DNA from: Methylotuvimicrobium buryatense 5G
GTDB taxonomy: Bacteria; Pseudomonadota; Gammaproteobacteria; Methylococcales; Methylomonadaceae
NCBI RefSeq assembly: GCF_000341735.1
Contig: NZ_KB455575.1
Location: 1,565,374-1,629,373, forward strand
Length of the DNA: 64,000 bases
Direction: 5' to 3'
Shown here: piece after piece, positions 51,701-60,822 of the stretch
Numbering within the stretch: the first letter of the stretch is position 1
Layout: every line of letters begins with the position of its first letter
Translations under genes and position numbers: made by a program
Notes under the pieces: model-generated
What the model saw: only the letters and a program-made list of their open reading frames with translations
Told to the model about the DNA's origin: nothing
The model's database searches: none

Positions 51701-52052
51701 GCCTCACCGAACGGCCAAGAGCAGTCAGACGAAGTAAACGTGCCAATGGCAAGTGTAAGGCCAAAAGCAGCCGGTGTGGTGAGTTTACGGACTGCACCGA
51801 TCACGAACGGCCTGTGCAGGTTGTTTACCAGCTGCGGGCTAAAGCCGGGTATTATGAATACGGCACAAGTTCCATGTAAATGGATTGGGTTACGTTGGTT
51901 AAGGATATGGTTGTAGCATCTTGAATTGTGTTCATATAAGATCCTATACAGCGGGCGCGAAACTGCCGTCAAACTGGTTTTACGGCACTAAATCCGTGAA
52001 TACTTTCAAATCTATCTGTAATTGTTCTTTCAACGCAGAAAAATAACTATCT

Positions 52053-54041
52053 CTATCCTCCATTTCCTGAATCTGTTGGTAAATTTTGCTCTCCTGCGAA
52101 ACTGAAGGCATGCATAATGTCGTTATTTGGTATTTTATTTTTTGTTAAATCCCTTGTGTGTTTAGCCTGATACATATCTTGATCAGCTTGGTGTATCAGG
52201 GCATTAATGTTTGTCGCGTCGTCTGGATAAAGGCTGATGCCGATACTGACACCGACACTGATAGTTTCAGTGTTAATCACACAAGGTTGGCAAACTAAAG
52301 CCCGAACATTATTAGCAATATTTTGTGCATTTTCCAGTGAGCCTATGTCTTGCAAAATAATCAAAAACTCATCGCCACCTAATCTACCCGCATAATCACT
52401 TTCGCGGATAGCTTGGGGGAGACGTTGGGCAACAGCCACCAATACTATATCGCCTGCTTCGTGTCCTAGCGTATCGTTAATGGCTTTAAAACCGTTTAAG
52501 TCGAGAAATAAAACAGCCGTTTTAGCTTTGTGTCTCGCTGCAGTTTCTATCGATTGTTTCAGCTTTTCTAGAATCAAGGCGCGATTTGGCAGCGAGGTTA
52601 GCTTGTCATAATGTGCGGCGTGTTCAAGAGCTTCTTTCAAACGGTTTTGTTCGGTAATGTCCTGCGCCATGCAGATAATGAAGTCAGATTGATTTTGATT
52701 GTGCTTAAACGGGGCGTTCATCCATTGACATAAAACTTCACTGCCATCTTTTCTGATGTTGATATTTTCGTGGTGCATAATACGGTGATTTTTACGCACA
52801 GCCGCTAGAACCGCTTCCACTTCCGCGTGTTTTTCTGGAGGGGTAATGAGTAAAACGTTTTTTTTAATTATGTCTTTAGCCTGCCAGAGAAAAGTTTTTT
52901 CGGCTTCAGTATTCCAGCGTAGCACTCGGTTGTTCGCATCCAGCACTATCATACTTAATGGCGTATTATTGAATACGGTGTTGAGCTTGGTTTCATTAAT
53001 ACGCGCAGTTCTATAAAAACGAAACAAAATAATCCACAATAAAATTAACAGCGTTAAGCCAGCTGCCATATAGTAGAGTTTGATTTTAAGATTTTTTAAA
53101 TAATCTGCCGAGAGCGGAAAATGTAACATGGGTTCAACATCGAAATTCTCTGGCAATAGGCCGAGTTTATGATACGTTTCAGCAATATGCTGCCAGCGAC
53201 CCATATTCATATAACCCACTTCAATCAATTCAGGCTGCATTAAATCGTGCATCATCGCTGCTTCAAATCGTAAATGTTCAATACTGTGGCGTTGCGAATA
53301 ATTTTTATAAATTAACTGCACAATTTCGTCAGGATGCTGCATGGCATAATGCCATCCGCGCATCGTTGCCTCTCTAAATGCCTCCACGCGTTGTGGGTGT
53401 TTTTCTAATTCGGTATCTGTGGTGAAGAAATTATCACCATAAAAATCGATACCACTCATTCGCGGGCTAAATTGATTGAAAGCGCGTTTTTGTTGCTTGA
53501 GTAGATAGGGTTCGTCAGTTTCATAGATTGACATTGCATCGATTTTACCCGCCAGTAAATCGCTTAAATCAAAGTTATGAGGCTCTAACTTAAAGGCCTT
53601 TTTAGTAAAGCCTTCTTGTTGTAAATAGGCGAACAACTCTGAGGAATTGGCTTCAATCATCACTTTTCGATCAAGTAATTTATGAATGTTATCAATACCC
53701 GATTCTTTTAAGGTCACTAGACTTAACGGCGAATGCTGTAAAACAACGCCAAGTACAAGCACTTTTTCACCTCGATGACGATTTAAAACCAATTCGCTAG
53801 TGCCAACACCAAACTGAGCGCGCCCCTTAATCACTTCTTGAACAACATCTATATCAGGCGTTGCTTCAATAATCGTGACATCCAGTCCTACGTCTTTATA
53901 AAAGCCTTTTTCCTTCGCGGCGTAGTAGCCAGCGAATTGAAATTGATGTTGCCATTTTAATTGCAGGGTAACTGAATCTAGTTCTGTCGCCCACACTGAA
54001 AGACTGCTGAAGACTAGGCAACCTATCGTCAGAAGTTGCAT
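52053..54041 (-). CDS. NMT1/THI5-like periplasmic sensor with PAS and GGDEF domains
   Basis: 662 residues from ATG 54041, chosen because it starts a signal peptide (MQLLTIGCLVFSSLSVWA). Residues about 25-320 form an NMT1/THI5-type substrate-binding domain (LQLKWQHQFQFAGYYAAKEKGFY), as used for thiamine-pyrimidine precursors. A transmembrane helix (YYMAAGLTLLILLWIILFRFY), a PAS domain and a GGDEF domain with intact GGDEF (RLGGDEFLII) follow. It likely links binding of a small pyrimidine-type ligand to cyclic di-GMP synthesis. The neighbouring deaminase remnant fits that ligand class. Confidence 0.9.
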   Translation of the reverse strand: MQLLTIGCLVFSSLSVWATELDSVTLQLKWQHQFQFAGYYAAKEKGFYKDVGLDVTIIEATPDIDVVQEVIKGRAQFGVGTSELVLNRHRGEKVLVLGVVLQHSPLSLVTLKESGIDNIHKLLDRKVMIEANSSELFAYLQQEGFTKKAFKLEPHNFDLSDLLAGKIDAMSIYETDEPYLLKQQKRAFNQFSPRMSGIDFYGDNFFTTDTELEKHPQRVEAFREATMRGWHYAMQHPDEIVQLIYKNYSQRHSIEHLRFEAAMMHDLMQPELIEVGYMNMGRWQHIAETYHKLGLLPENFDVEPMLHFPLSADYLKNLKIKLYYMAAGLTLLILLWIILFRFYRTARINETKLNTVFNNTPLSMIVLDANNRVLRWNTEAEKTFLWQAKDIIKKNVLLITPPEKHAEVEAVLAAVRKNHRIMHHENINIRKDGSEVLCQWMNAPFKHNQNQSDFIICMAQDITEQNRLKEALEHAAHYDKLTSLPNRALILEKLKQSIETAARHKAKTAVLFLDLNGFKAINDTLGHEAGDIVLVAVAQRLPQAIRESDYAGRLGGDEFLIILQDIGSLENAQNIANNVRALVCQPCVINTETISVGVSIGISLYPDDATNINALIHQADQDMYQAKHTRDLTKNKIPNNDIMHAFSFAGEQNLPTDSGNGG

Positions 54042-54045
54042 AAGT

Positions 54046-54252
54046 TTAGGCAAGGTCGCATTCTCCAATATCTTCAAGCCAAATGTGCGGCGACTTCTGG
54101 ATAAATCGGTGCATCAACGCGATACAGTTGGCATCGTTCAAATCAATGATTTGAATGCCCGCTTCGGTGAGCCACTCTTTATGGCCTGCAAAATTAACCG
54201 ATTCACCGATAACTACTGTGCCAATATTGAATTGCATAATCAAGCCAGTATA
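54046..54252 (-). pseudogene. Cytosine-deaminase-like C-terminal fragment cut by IS3
   Basis: About 68 codons (TGLIMQFNIGTVVIGESVNF, LTEAGIQIIDLNDANCIALM, WLEDIGE) match the end of yeast-type cytosine/nucleoside deaminases. The catalytic HAE and PCxxC part is missing at the IS3 boundary, and the sequence beyond the IS does not continue it. It lies 4 bases before the THI5-GGDEF start, so the two formed an operon. Confidence 0.7.
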
Positions 54253-54542
54253 GTGGACCCCATTGTCCAGACAATTTATCACCGAGTTTAAGAGGGTGTT
54301 GTCTTTGTTACAGCTGACTGGCGCTGCCCCAATTCTTCTCTATTGTCTAAACCAATGACTCAAAAATTAAGTCATTTCCTTTTTCATTTTATTAAATTGT
54401 TATTATTGCGCCGCAGGCATTTTGATATTCCATCATGCTTGCTGCGGCGGAATGTGGTCAAAGGGTGAATTAGTGTGGGTAAGCTCGTGGTAAACTGCCT
54501 AAGCAGTTTTCTATCAGCTTATCCACACGTTCCGAAGGAAAT

Positions 54543-55364
54543 TCACGCTTTGTCCACATGGAGTCCGCCGGTAGTCTCTTTATCTGTCCGTTCGTTAAAT
54601 TTATCCACAATCATTGCCCCACCGCCTTCCGCTGTCTGATAGATTTGATCAGGTGTTTTATAGCCTAATGCCTGGTGATATCGCTCACCGTTGTAGAAGG
54701 CAAAATACTCAGTCAACCCCAACAATAGCTCAGGCATATAAACATAGTTTTTCGGATAAATATCCTCGTACTTAACACTCCGCCAGAGACGTTCAACAAA
54801 GATATTGTCCAATGCTCGCCCCCGTCCATCCATGCTGATTTTGATGCTGTTTTCTTGTAACACAGCGACCCATTTGTCACTGGTGAATTGCGAACCCTGG
54901 TCGGTGTTGAAAATCTCCGGTGCTCCGTATTGCTTGAGAGCAGCCGTTAAACAGTCCACACAAAACCCAACATCCATCGTGTTCGACACCCGCCAAGCCA
55001 AGATTTTGCGGCTGTACCAATCCATAATCGCCACCAGGTATACAAAACCATGTGCGAGCCGGATGTAGGTGATGTCCGTACTCCAGACCTGATTCGGGCG
55101 AATCACACTGAGCCCTCTGAGCAAATACGGATAAACCGTATGTTCAGGATGTTTTTTGCTAGTATTCGGGCCTGGAACCATCGCAATCAGGCCCAATATC
55201 CGCATCAAGCGTTGCACACGCTTTCGGTTCACGGCGTGACCTTGCATGCGTAGCCAAACCGTCATTTTCCGGCTGCCATAAAAGGGATGCCGAGTATATT
55301 CTTCATCCAGTAAGCGTAGCAACATCAGTTCGACTTCATCTACTTCGTGCTTGTCCGTATACAC
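54543..55364 (-). CDS. IS3-family transposase OrfB
   Basis: The 273 residues shown start inside the protein (TDKHEVDEVELMLLRLLDEE). HTH_21 and the rve core follow: DITYIRLAHGFVYLVAIMDWYSRKILAWR, FNTDQGSQFTSDKWV and RALDNIFVERLWRSVKYEDIY hold the DDE residues. OrfB is probably made as an OrfAB fusion by -1 frameshifting at the A8G run near 55466-55474, since the frame is open back to the end of OrfA. Confidence 0.9.
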   Translation of the reverse strand: MYTDKHEVDEVELMLLRLLDEEYTRHPFYGSRKMTVWLRMQGHAVNRKRVQRLMRILGLIAMVPGPNTSKKHPEHTVYPYLLRGLSVIRPNQVWSTDITYIRLAHGFVYLVAIMDWYSRKILAWRVSNTMDVGFCVDCLTAALKQYGAPEIFNTDQGSQFTSDKWVAVLQENSIKISMDGRGRALDNIFVERLWRSVKYEDIYPKNYVYMPELLLGLTEYFAFYNGERYHQALGYKTPDQIYQTAEGGGAMIVDKFNERTDKETTGGLHVDKA

Positions 55365-55447
55365 TGTCGATCGTGCGATGCCAGCCAGTCGGCACTGTGC
55401 GGCTACCGACAGTCCAGCACTTGAATTAATCCAGCCCTGACGCAGGC

Positions 55448-55741
55448 TTAAAGGTTGATCCCGGACTTTTTTTTAAGCCATTCCAGCTCCATGTTGAGCT
55501 GGCCAATCTTGGCGTACAAGCGCTCTGGATCGCTTTGCGGATCAATGGCCTTGGGGCCACGCTTTACGTCAAACAATTGACTGGCATTTTCCAATAAAGC
55601 CTTCTTCCATAGACCTACTTGGGTCGGATGAACACTATAGTCTTGTGCTATTTCATTAACCGTTTTACTCCCTTTTACAGCCTCCAGTGCCACTTTAGCC
55701 TTTTGTGTACTGGTCATCAACGTGCGCTTTTTTTCACTCAT
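55448..55741 (-). CDS. IS3-family transposase OrfA
   Basis: 97 residues with an HTH_Tnp_1 domain (TSTQKAKVALEAVKGSKTVNEIAQDYSVHPTQVGLWKKALLE) and a leucine-zipper-like end (LYAKIGQLNMELEWLKKK). It ends at the slippery A-run that gives the OrfAB fusion. Confidence 0.92.
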   Translation of the reverse strand: MSEKKRTLMTSTQKAKVALEAVKGSKTVNEIAQDYSVHPTQVGLWKKALLENASQLFDVKRGPKAIDPQSDPERLYAKIGQLNMELEWLKKKSGINL

Positions 55742-55807
55742 TCTCGCCTACCTTTTTTATGATAGACACCATCTTAAACTATTGTCTGGATTTTGGGGTC
55801 CACTATA

Positions 55808-56540
55808 ATTGGAAAAAGCTCAAGCATTTAATAACAAGCGCGCCAAGATTTTTCGCGAAAGCTGAAATGGGGTCCGTCCGATTTCAGCAGCGAAAAATTA
55901 CTTGGCGATTATTGCCTTCGGCGGCCCCGATTCGCCCTGCGTCCGTGCCACTACGCCACATCATCGTAAACTCGATGCGGCTCCGTAGCACTCCCACAAA
56001 TGGCTTTACGCCGTGTCGCGATGCCTTGTATTTTGCCTCCGCCTGCGCTATTCGCGCAGACTCCGGCAAAACACCCGGCGCTACGGCTATCGGGGACTAA
56101 AAATCTTCACTTCGCTGGCGCTCCGTTTCCAAGATTTTCAGCGTCGGTGCAACGACAAAATGACGGCCGAACCGGCCATGGCTTTACTTCGGATAGTGCC
56201 CAACAACGAACATTGATGGCATCTAAGTCGTAGGCCGATTTAAAGGGCTGTTTCGGTTATACGGTACAAAACCGTTTTGTCACTTCCTCAGAGTGTTAAA
56301 TTGGCCAATACCGTCAGTCGATAGCATATTGAGAAAACGTGCAATGACGATCATGGGTTGTTACAGGCTACAGGTCGGTGGAACTTTGATTAAAGAGTTG
56401 TAGGTTATTTCCAGGGCGCAAGACCTTTGCACGGCATCATTGTATTCAAACACGCGATTCTTCAGCCATAATTGGAGTAAAATCAGAATGAATGCCTTAT
56501 GGCGAGGCTTAAATTATCGTTTACCTTAGGCTTGCTATGC
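55808..56540. other. Intergenic stretch without a supported gene
   Basis: GC-rich and open in several frames, but the frames look random and no family is recognised. A GCTGAAATGG-type segment and several short inverted repeats are present. The last 70 bases lead to the VOC gene, with AGGAG at 56551-56555. Confidence 0.4.
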
Positions 56541-56566
56541 TTGCCGAGCAATAGGAGTTGAAATCC

Positions 56567-56869
56567 ATGGACACTATTCATCACATCGCCGTTCAAGTGG
56601 GAAATATCAAAGAGACCTCGGAGTGGTACAAAACACAATATGACGTAAAAGTGGTGTATGAGGATGAAACATGGGCTTTACTTCAATTTTCCAATGTTGC
56701 ATTAGCCTTGGTTTTGCCGAATCAACATCCACCTCATTTCGCTATTGTCTCTGAAAACGCAGACCATTACGGTACTTTAAACACTCATAGGGACGGAACT
56801 GCTTCGGTATATATTCAAGACCCTGCAGGCAACCATATCGAAATGATTCAGCTGGACGGCAAGAATTGA
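56567..56869 (+). CDS. VOC-superfamily (glyoxalase/dioxygenase fold) protein
   Basis: 100 residues from ATG 56567, with AGGAG 11 bases upstream. One VOC beta-alpha-beta module pair: TIHHIAVQVGNIKETSEWYK and SVYIQDPAGNHIEMIQL, with metal-site residues His and Glu. The substrate is unknown. The glutathione peroxidase gene follows in the same direction, so both may act in detoxification. Confidence 0.85.
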   Translation: MDTIHHIAVQVGNIKETSEWYKTQYDVKVVYEDETWALLQFSNVALALVLPNQHPPHFAIVSENADHYGTLNTHRDGTASVYIQDPAGNHIEMIQLDGKN

Positions 56870-56940
56870 CTTCAGTTATCTGTAAGATAACTTATAGGCA
56901 ACGAATTTTTTCAAATTATGTTGATGACATTGGTTCCTTC

Positions 56941-57483
56941 ATGAAAACTAAATTTTTACTGATAAGCCTTTTATTCTTTATAACGCCAGTCGTCTGGGCC
57001 GAACCATGCACTGAATTATTGAATTACAAAATGACCAAATTAAGGTCGCGTGAGCAAGTTGATTTTTGTCAAGCCTATCAAGGGAAGATAATTTTGGCAG
57101 TTAATACGGCCAGTAATTGCGGCTATACGGGACAATTTAAAGGCTTAGAAGCACTGTATCAAAAATACAAAGATCAAGGTTTGGTTATTCTGGGCTTTCC
57201 ATCCAATGATTTCAATCAAGAGTTTGCCGAAGAAGCGAAGACCGCAAAAGTCTGTTACATCAATTACGGTGTTACTTTTCCAATGTTCCAAACGAGTAAG
57301 ATCAAGAGCCCAAATGCAAATAAATTCTTCCAAGACTTGATCGAATCTACCGGTAAGGCACCTGAGTGGAATTTTTACAAATATCTTATTAGCTCAAACG
57401 GTAAAAACATTTCAGCATTTGAAAGCAGTGTCACACCCGAACAGCTCGATGCGAAAATTCAAGCCTTAATTACGACTCAGTAA
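56941..57483 (+). CDS. Glutathione peroxidase, exported
   Basis: 180 residues from ATG 56941. A signal peptide (MKTKFLLISLLFFITPVVWA) directs it to the periplasm. The family motif LAVNTASNCGYTGQFKGLEALY holds the peroxidatic Cys in place of selenocysteine, and LGFPSNDFNQEF and WNFYKYLI with the catalytic Asn/Trp are present. It reduces hydroperoxides using glutathione or thioredoxin. The frame extends upstream to the VOC stop, but the signal peptide fixes the start. Confidence 0.9.
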   Translation: MKTKFLLISLLFFITPVVWAEPCTELLNYKMTKLRSREQVDFCQAYQGKIILAVNTASNCGYTGQFKGLEALYQKYKDQGLVILGFPSNDFNQEFAEEAKTAKVCYINYGVTFPMFQTSKIKSPNANKFFQDLIESTGKAPEWNFYKYLISSNGKNISAFESSVTPEQLDAKIQALITTQ

Positions 57484-57659
57484 AGTTTTAAATTTTAGCC
57501 CATTGAACGATTTACGGTGAGTTATAACTCAACTTGGTGTTCAGACCCAGGGTGTCGAAATTTACCGATTCTCAGGTCAGAAAAATGACTGCTTTATAGA
57601 TTTTGAGATAATAACTGGCGCTTTATAGCCTATGATCACCAAAAATTTCCAAGATATTC
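57484..57659. other. Short intergenic stretch
   Basis: No gene. It ends in AGATATTC, the left copy of the 8-base repeat that flanks the family 2 MITE (right copy AGATATTT at 59386). Confidence 0.5.
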
Positions 57660-57754
57660 CCTGATTAGCAAGATGCTTAAACTTGCCGAAGCCAAGTGTC
57701 CGAGCGGAGGCCAGTTGTAGCCGCAGCCACTTCTGCGGCACGGGGTTGCAAACC

Positions 57755-59315
57755 CATACGCATCAAGCTAAAAATCGCCATCCTCGATTTGGTGGTCGAG
57801 AGCGTACTACGCGGTTTCACAAATCCGCTTTGGGATGTATAGTTTGCGGTCCACATTACTCAATGGATAACCAGAAATGGAAGCCGCCCCGATTGAAACG
57901 CTCACACATCAAATTGACCAGTATTTAGCAACTTGGTTCGACGAAGAAACCTGTGAAACCCTGGCCAAGTCTAGCGGATTTATTCAACGCAGCACGAGTC
58001 GCTTGACCGGCAGCGATTTTTTTAAATCTGCTGACGGTCGATACGCTTAGCGAGCCGACGATTAGCTATGAAGGTTTGTGCGATAGCCTGGAGGAACGAA
58101 GCGGCGTGGATCTGACGCCGCAAGCCTTGTGCGGGCGAATGAACAGCGATGGTGCGGTACAGTTTATGGAAGCGGCGCTGACCAAGACTTTGCGCGAGAC
58201 GGTCGGTCCGCCGTTGACGGCACAAGAAGCCGCATGGCTAGCTCCGTTTCCTCGGGTTTTACTGCAAGACAGTAGCCAAATCGAAGTGAACGAAGCCTTG
58301 ACCGAAGCGTTCCAAGGGAGTGGCGGTAACGCCAGCACGGCCAGCGTTAAAATCGATTTCAGCTATGACGTCAAAAACGAACGGGCCGAACATATCGCGA
58401 TACGTCAGGGCACCGACAGTGATCAGGGTTTTGCCACAGACGTGCTCGCGCGAGTGCGTAAGGGAGATTTGATCATTCGAGATTTGGGCTATTTCAGTTT
58501 GGCCGCCTTTGCTCAAATCATGCTGATCGGTGCGTATTTCTTAAGCCGACTCAGCTATACCGTCAATCTCTATAAGAGCGCCGATGAAGCCGCGTCACCG
58601 ATTAATCTGATCCAGTACATCAATCGTTTCGGCGGTGGTCAGCAAACGATGGAGTTTTCGCTGTTTGCCGGTGAGAAACACCGTCTGCCCATCCGCTTAG
58701 TGGTTTATCGGCTGCCGCAAGAGGTCTACCGGAAGCGACAAAAAGCGGCGATTAAAACGGCCAAACGCAAAGGGCGCCGGGCGCGCTTGTCCTACTTGAA
58801 ATTTCTCAAGTATAGCTTCTTCATGACCAACGTCCCCGCCGATGTTTGGCCGAAAGAAGCGTTAGGTACCCTGTACCGCTTGCGTTGGCAAGTCGAATTG
58901 ACGTTTAAACACTGGAAATCGTTGTTCTGCATCGACCTCTTGAAAGGCACGCGTCCGGAACGTATCCGATGTCTTCTCTATGGGCGTCTGATCGTCATTC
59001 TGACCGTGCAACGGTTGCTCGCGCTGGCTGCACGGCAGGCGGAAAACGAAGGTCGCGAACTGTCTTTTGACAAAGCTATCCAATGGTTGTTGCGACAGAA
59101 TCGGTTTTTGAAAGCCTTTGTCGCGCGGCAGTTCGACACGCTGATGCGTAAGCTGTTAGGTAACCTGCGAAGGCTGCTTAAAGCCAAGCGAAAGCGGCGC
59201 ACGACTCGGCAATTGATTGCACAACAAGTAGGATACTTGGACAGCTTCTCAGACTCGTCGGAGGAACTCGATAACGGTTTAGCTGCGGAGAGCTACGCTT
59301 AGCTTGATGCGTATG
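57755..59315 (+). mobile_element. IS4-family element inserted in the MITE
   Basis: 1561 bases with perfect 17-base terminal repeats CATACGCATCAAGCTAA and an 11-base target duplication GGTTGCAAACC (57744-57754 and 59316-59326). This is a different IS4 subgroup from the copies at 31588 and 36490. Confidence 0.93.
57877..59302 (+). pseudogene. IS4-family transposase with a frameshift at a T7 run
   Basis: The first frame from ATG 57877 (APIETLTHQIDQYLATWFDE) reads to the TTTTTTT run at 58017-58023. The second continues it (LTVDTLSEPTISYEGLCDSL) to the end at 59302. The DDE residues are expected in LLQDSSQIEV and IIRDLGYFSL, and YREK in YRLRWQVELTFKHWK. One base added or lost in the T-run joins the frames to about 475 residues. 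It may be a mutation or slippage that the element uses. The downstream frame alone starts after the N-terminal DNA-binding part. Confidence 0.85.
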
Positions 59316-59538
59316 GGTTGCAAACCCCGGCCTGCTAGGGATATCCTGGTTTTTGGGCTTTAGATGAAGAAACTTGCTAATCAGGAGATATTTTGAGATT
59401 AAAAAGCGGGAACACAGAAATTAGCTAAAATGGCTTTTTTCGACAGCGTAATTCAGAACGACTTGAAGACAGGTCACATCTTCTGCTGAGTAAACCGTTT
59501 GTGCTAATCCAAGACGATTGAAGCATCCACTTTACACT

Positions 59539-59820
59539 TTATTCAATAACTTCTACGCCACGCCAGAAAGCGATGTAGTTTTTAATATTTAACGCTTCCG
59601 GTTTGCGATCGGCATAGAACCATGCGGCATCGCGATTAATCGCATCTTCCACGACAATGTCGTAATAGCTTGCTTTGCCTTTCCACGCACAGTAAGTGTG
59701 CGTGTTGCTTTCTCTAAGGAATTGGTCTTTGACCGAATCTGCAGGAAAATAATGATTTCCCTCGACCATCACTGTGTCATTGCTTTCGGCAATGATAACT
59801 TTGTTCCAGATAGCTTTCAT
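59539..59820 (-). CDS. DUF427 domain protein
   Basis: 93 residues of the DUF427 family: KVIIAESNDTVMVEGNHYFP, THTYCAWKGKASYYDIVV and AAWFYADRKPEALNIKNYIAFWRGV. The function is unknown. It lies 36 bases downstream of egtD in the same direction, so it is probably the last gene of the egt operon. Confidence 0.88.
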   Translation of the reverse strand: MKAIWNKVIIAESNDTVMVEGNHYFPADSVKDQFLRESNTHTYCAWKGKASYYDIVVEDAINRDAAWFYADRKPEALNIKNYIAFWRGVEVIE

Positions 59821-59856
59821 AATTTTGCTCCTTGTTGTATTAAATGATTCAGGCTT

Positions 59857-60822
59857 TCAACTAGCTTCAAGAAAGTAAATACTGAAGAGATGCTTGTCAT
59901 CAGACCATATTTTGAGCAACCTAAAGCCGCTGGAATTAGCCAGGGTAATAAATTCATCAGGACTATATTTGTATGAATTTTCAGTATGAATGTATTCGCC
60001 TTTTATAAATCGGAAATCTTGGTCGGAAACTCTGACATCATGATCTTCGCTACTGACCAGGTGCATTTCAATACGGCCTCGCTGATCGTTGTAGTAAGCA
60101 CGATGTTCGAAGCGATCGAGGTCAAAGTTACCGCCCAGTTCATTATTGATACGGGTGAGCAGATTAAGATTGAATTCTGCGGAGATGCCGGCAGCATCGT
60201 TGTAGGCAGCATTCAAGACGGATGGATCCTTTTTGCGATCAAGTCCAACCAGCAAACCACCGCCTTTGCCGGTTATCCGGTGTATACCGGTCAGAAAATG
60301 CTGAACTTCCAGCGGGTCAAAATTACCCAGACTAGAACCCGGAATGAATACGACACGCCTCCCATGCGGGATACCATGAGGTAATATCATCTGTTGAGTA
60401 AAATCAAGGCAGGCTGGATAAATAGGTAACCAGGGATACTTCTGACTTAAACTGCAGGCCGATTGCTTGAGAAACTCACGGGAAATATCCATCGGTACAT
60501 AGGCGGAAGGATGCAGACTTTCAAGCAGTAACTGTACTTTCTCGCAACTACCGCTTCCGGGTTCGATCAATACCGATCCCGGCTCAATCAGTCGACCAAT
60601 TTCATCCGCGTATGTTTGTAGTAGGTCGCGTTCAACATTAGGAATGTAATATTCCGGCTGTTCCAGAATCGCTTCAAACAATTGAGATCCGGTTTCATCA
60701 TAAAAAAACTTGGGAGGTATTTGTTTTTGTCCGCGGGATAGACCTTTAATCACTGCATCACGAAAGTTTTCCAGTTCAGGCTTGAAATCGTAGAAACTGA
60801 TTTTTTGGCTTAGTAGGTTCAT
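59857..60822 (-). CDS. egtD: L-histidine N-alpha-methyltransferase EgtD
   Basis: 321 residues, the usual EgtD length. It trimethylates histidine to hercynine with SAM, the first step of ergothioneine synthesis. Seen: KQIPPKFFYDETGSQLFEAI, the SAM motif VLIEPGSGSCEKVQLLL, VFIPGSSLGNFDP and the C-terminal KGEYIHTENSYKYS substrate region. The start overlaps the egtB stop by four bases. Confidence 0.95.
   Translation of the reverse strand: MNLLSQKISFYDFKPELENFRDAVIKGLSRGQKQIPPKFFYDETGSQLFEAILEQPEYYIPNVERDLLQTYADEIGRLIEPGSVLIEPGSGSCEKVQLLLESLHPSAYVPMDISREFLKQSACSLSQKYPWLPIYPACLDFTQQMILPHGIPHGRRVVFIPGSSLGNFDPLEVQHFLTGIHRITGKGGGLLVGLDRKKDPSVLNAAYNDAAGISAEFNLNLLTRINNELGGNFDLDRFEHRAYYNDQRGRIEMHLVSSEDHDVRVSDQDFRFIKGEYIHTENSYKYSPDEFITLANSSGFRLLKIWSDDKHLFSIYFLEAS

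Larger units (their letters stand above)
54253..55803 (-). mobile_element. IS3-family insertion sequence
   Basis: 1551 bases with inverted ends GTGGACCCCATTGTCCAGAC and GTGGACCCCAAAATCCAGAC. A TATA direct repeat at 54249-54252 and 55804-55807 is the likely target duplication. Confidence 0.9.
57660..59385. repeat. IS1595-derived MITE (family 2) split by an IS4 element
   Basis: The left part 57660-57754 starts CCTGATTAGCAAGATGCTTA and the right part 59316-59385 ends AAGAAACTTGCTAATCAGG. Removing the IS and one copy of its 11-base repeat gives a MITE of about 155 bases. The outer flanks AGATATTC / AGATATTT are an 8-base near-perfect duplication, the size expected for IS1595. Confidence 0.87.

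Noticed and set aside
56000..56233. Open frames in the GC-rich stretch before the VOC gene
   Set aside because: No start with a ribosome binding site, no family similarity, and overlapping frames of equal length indicate chance.
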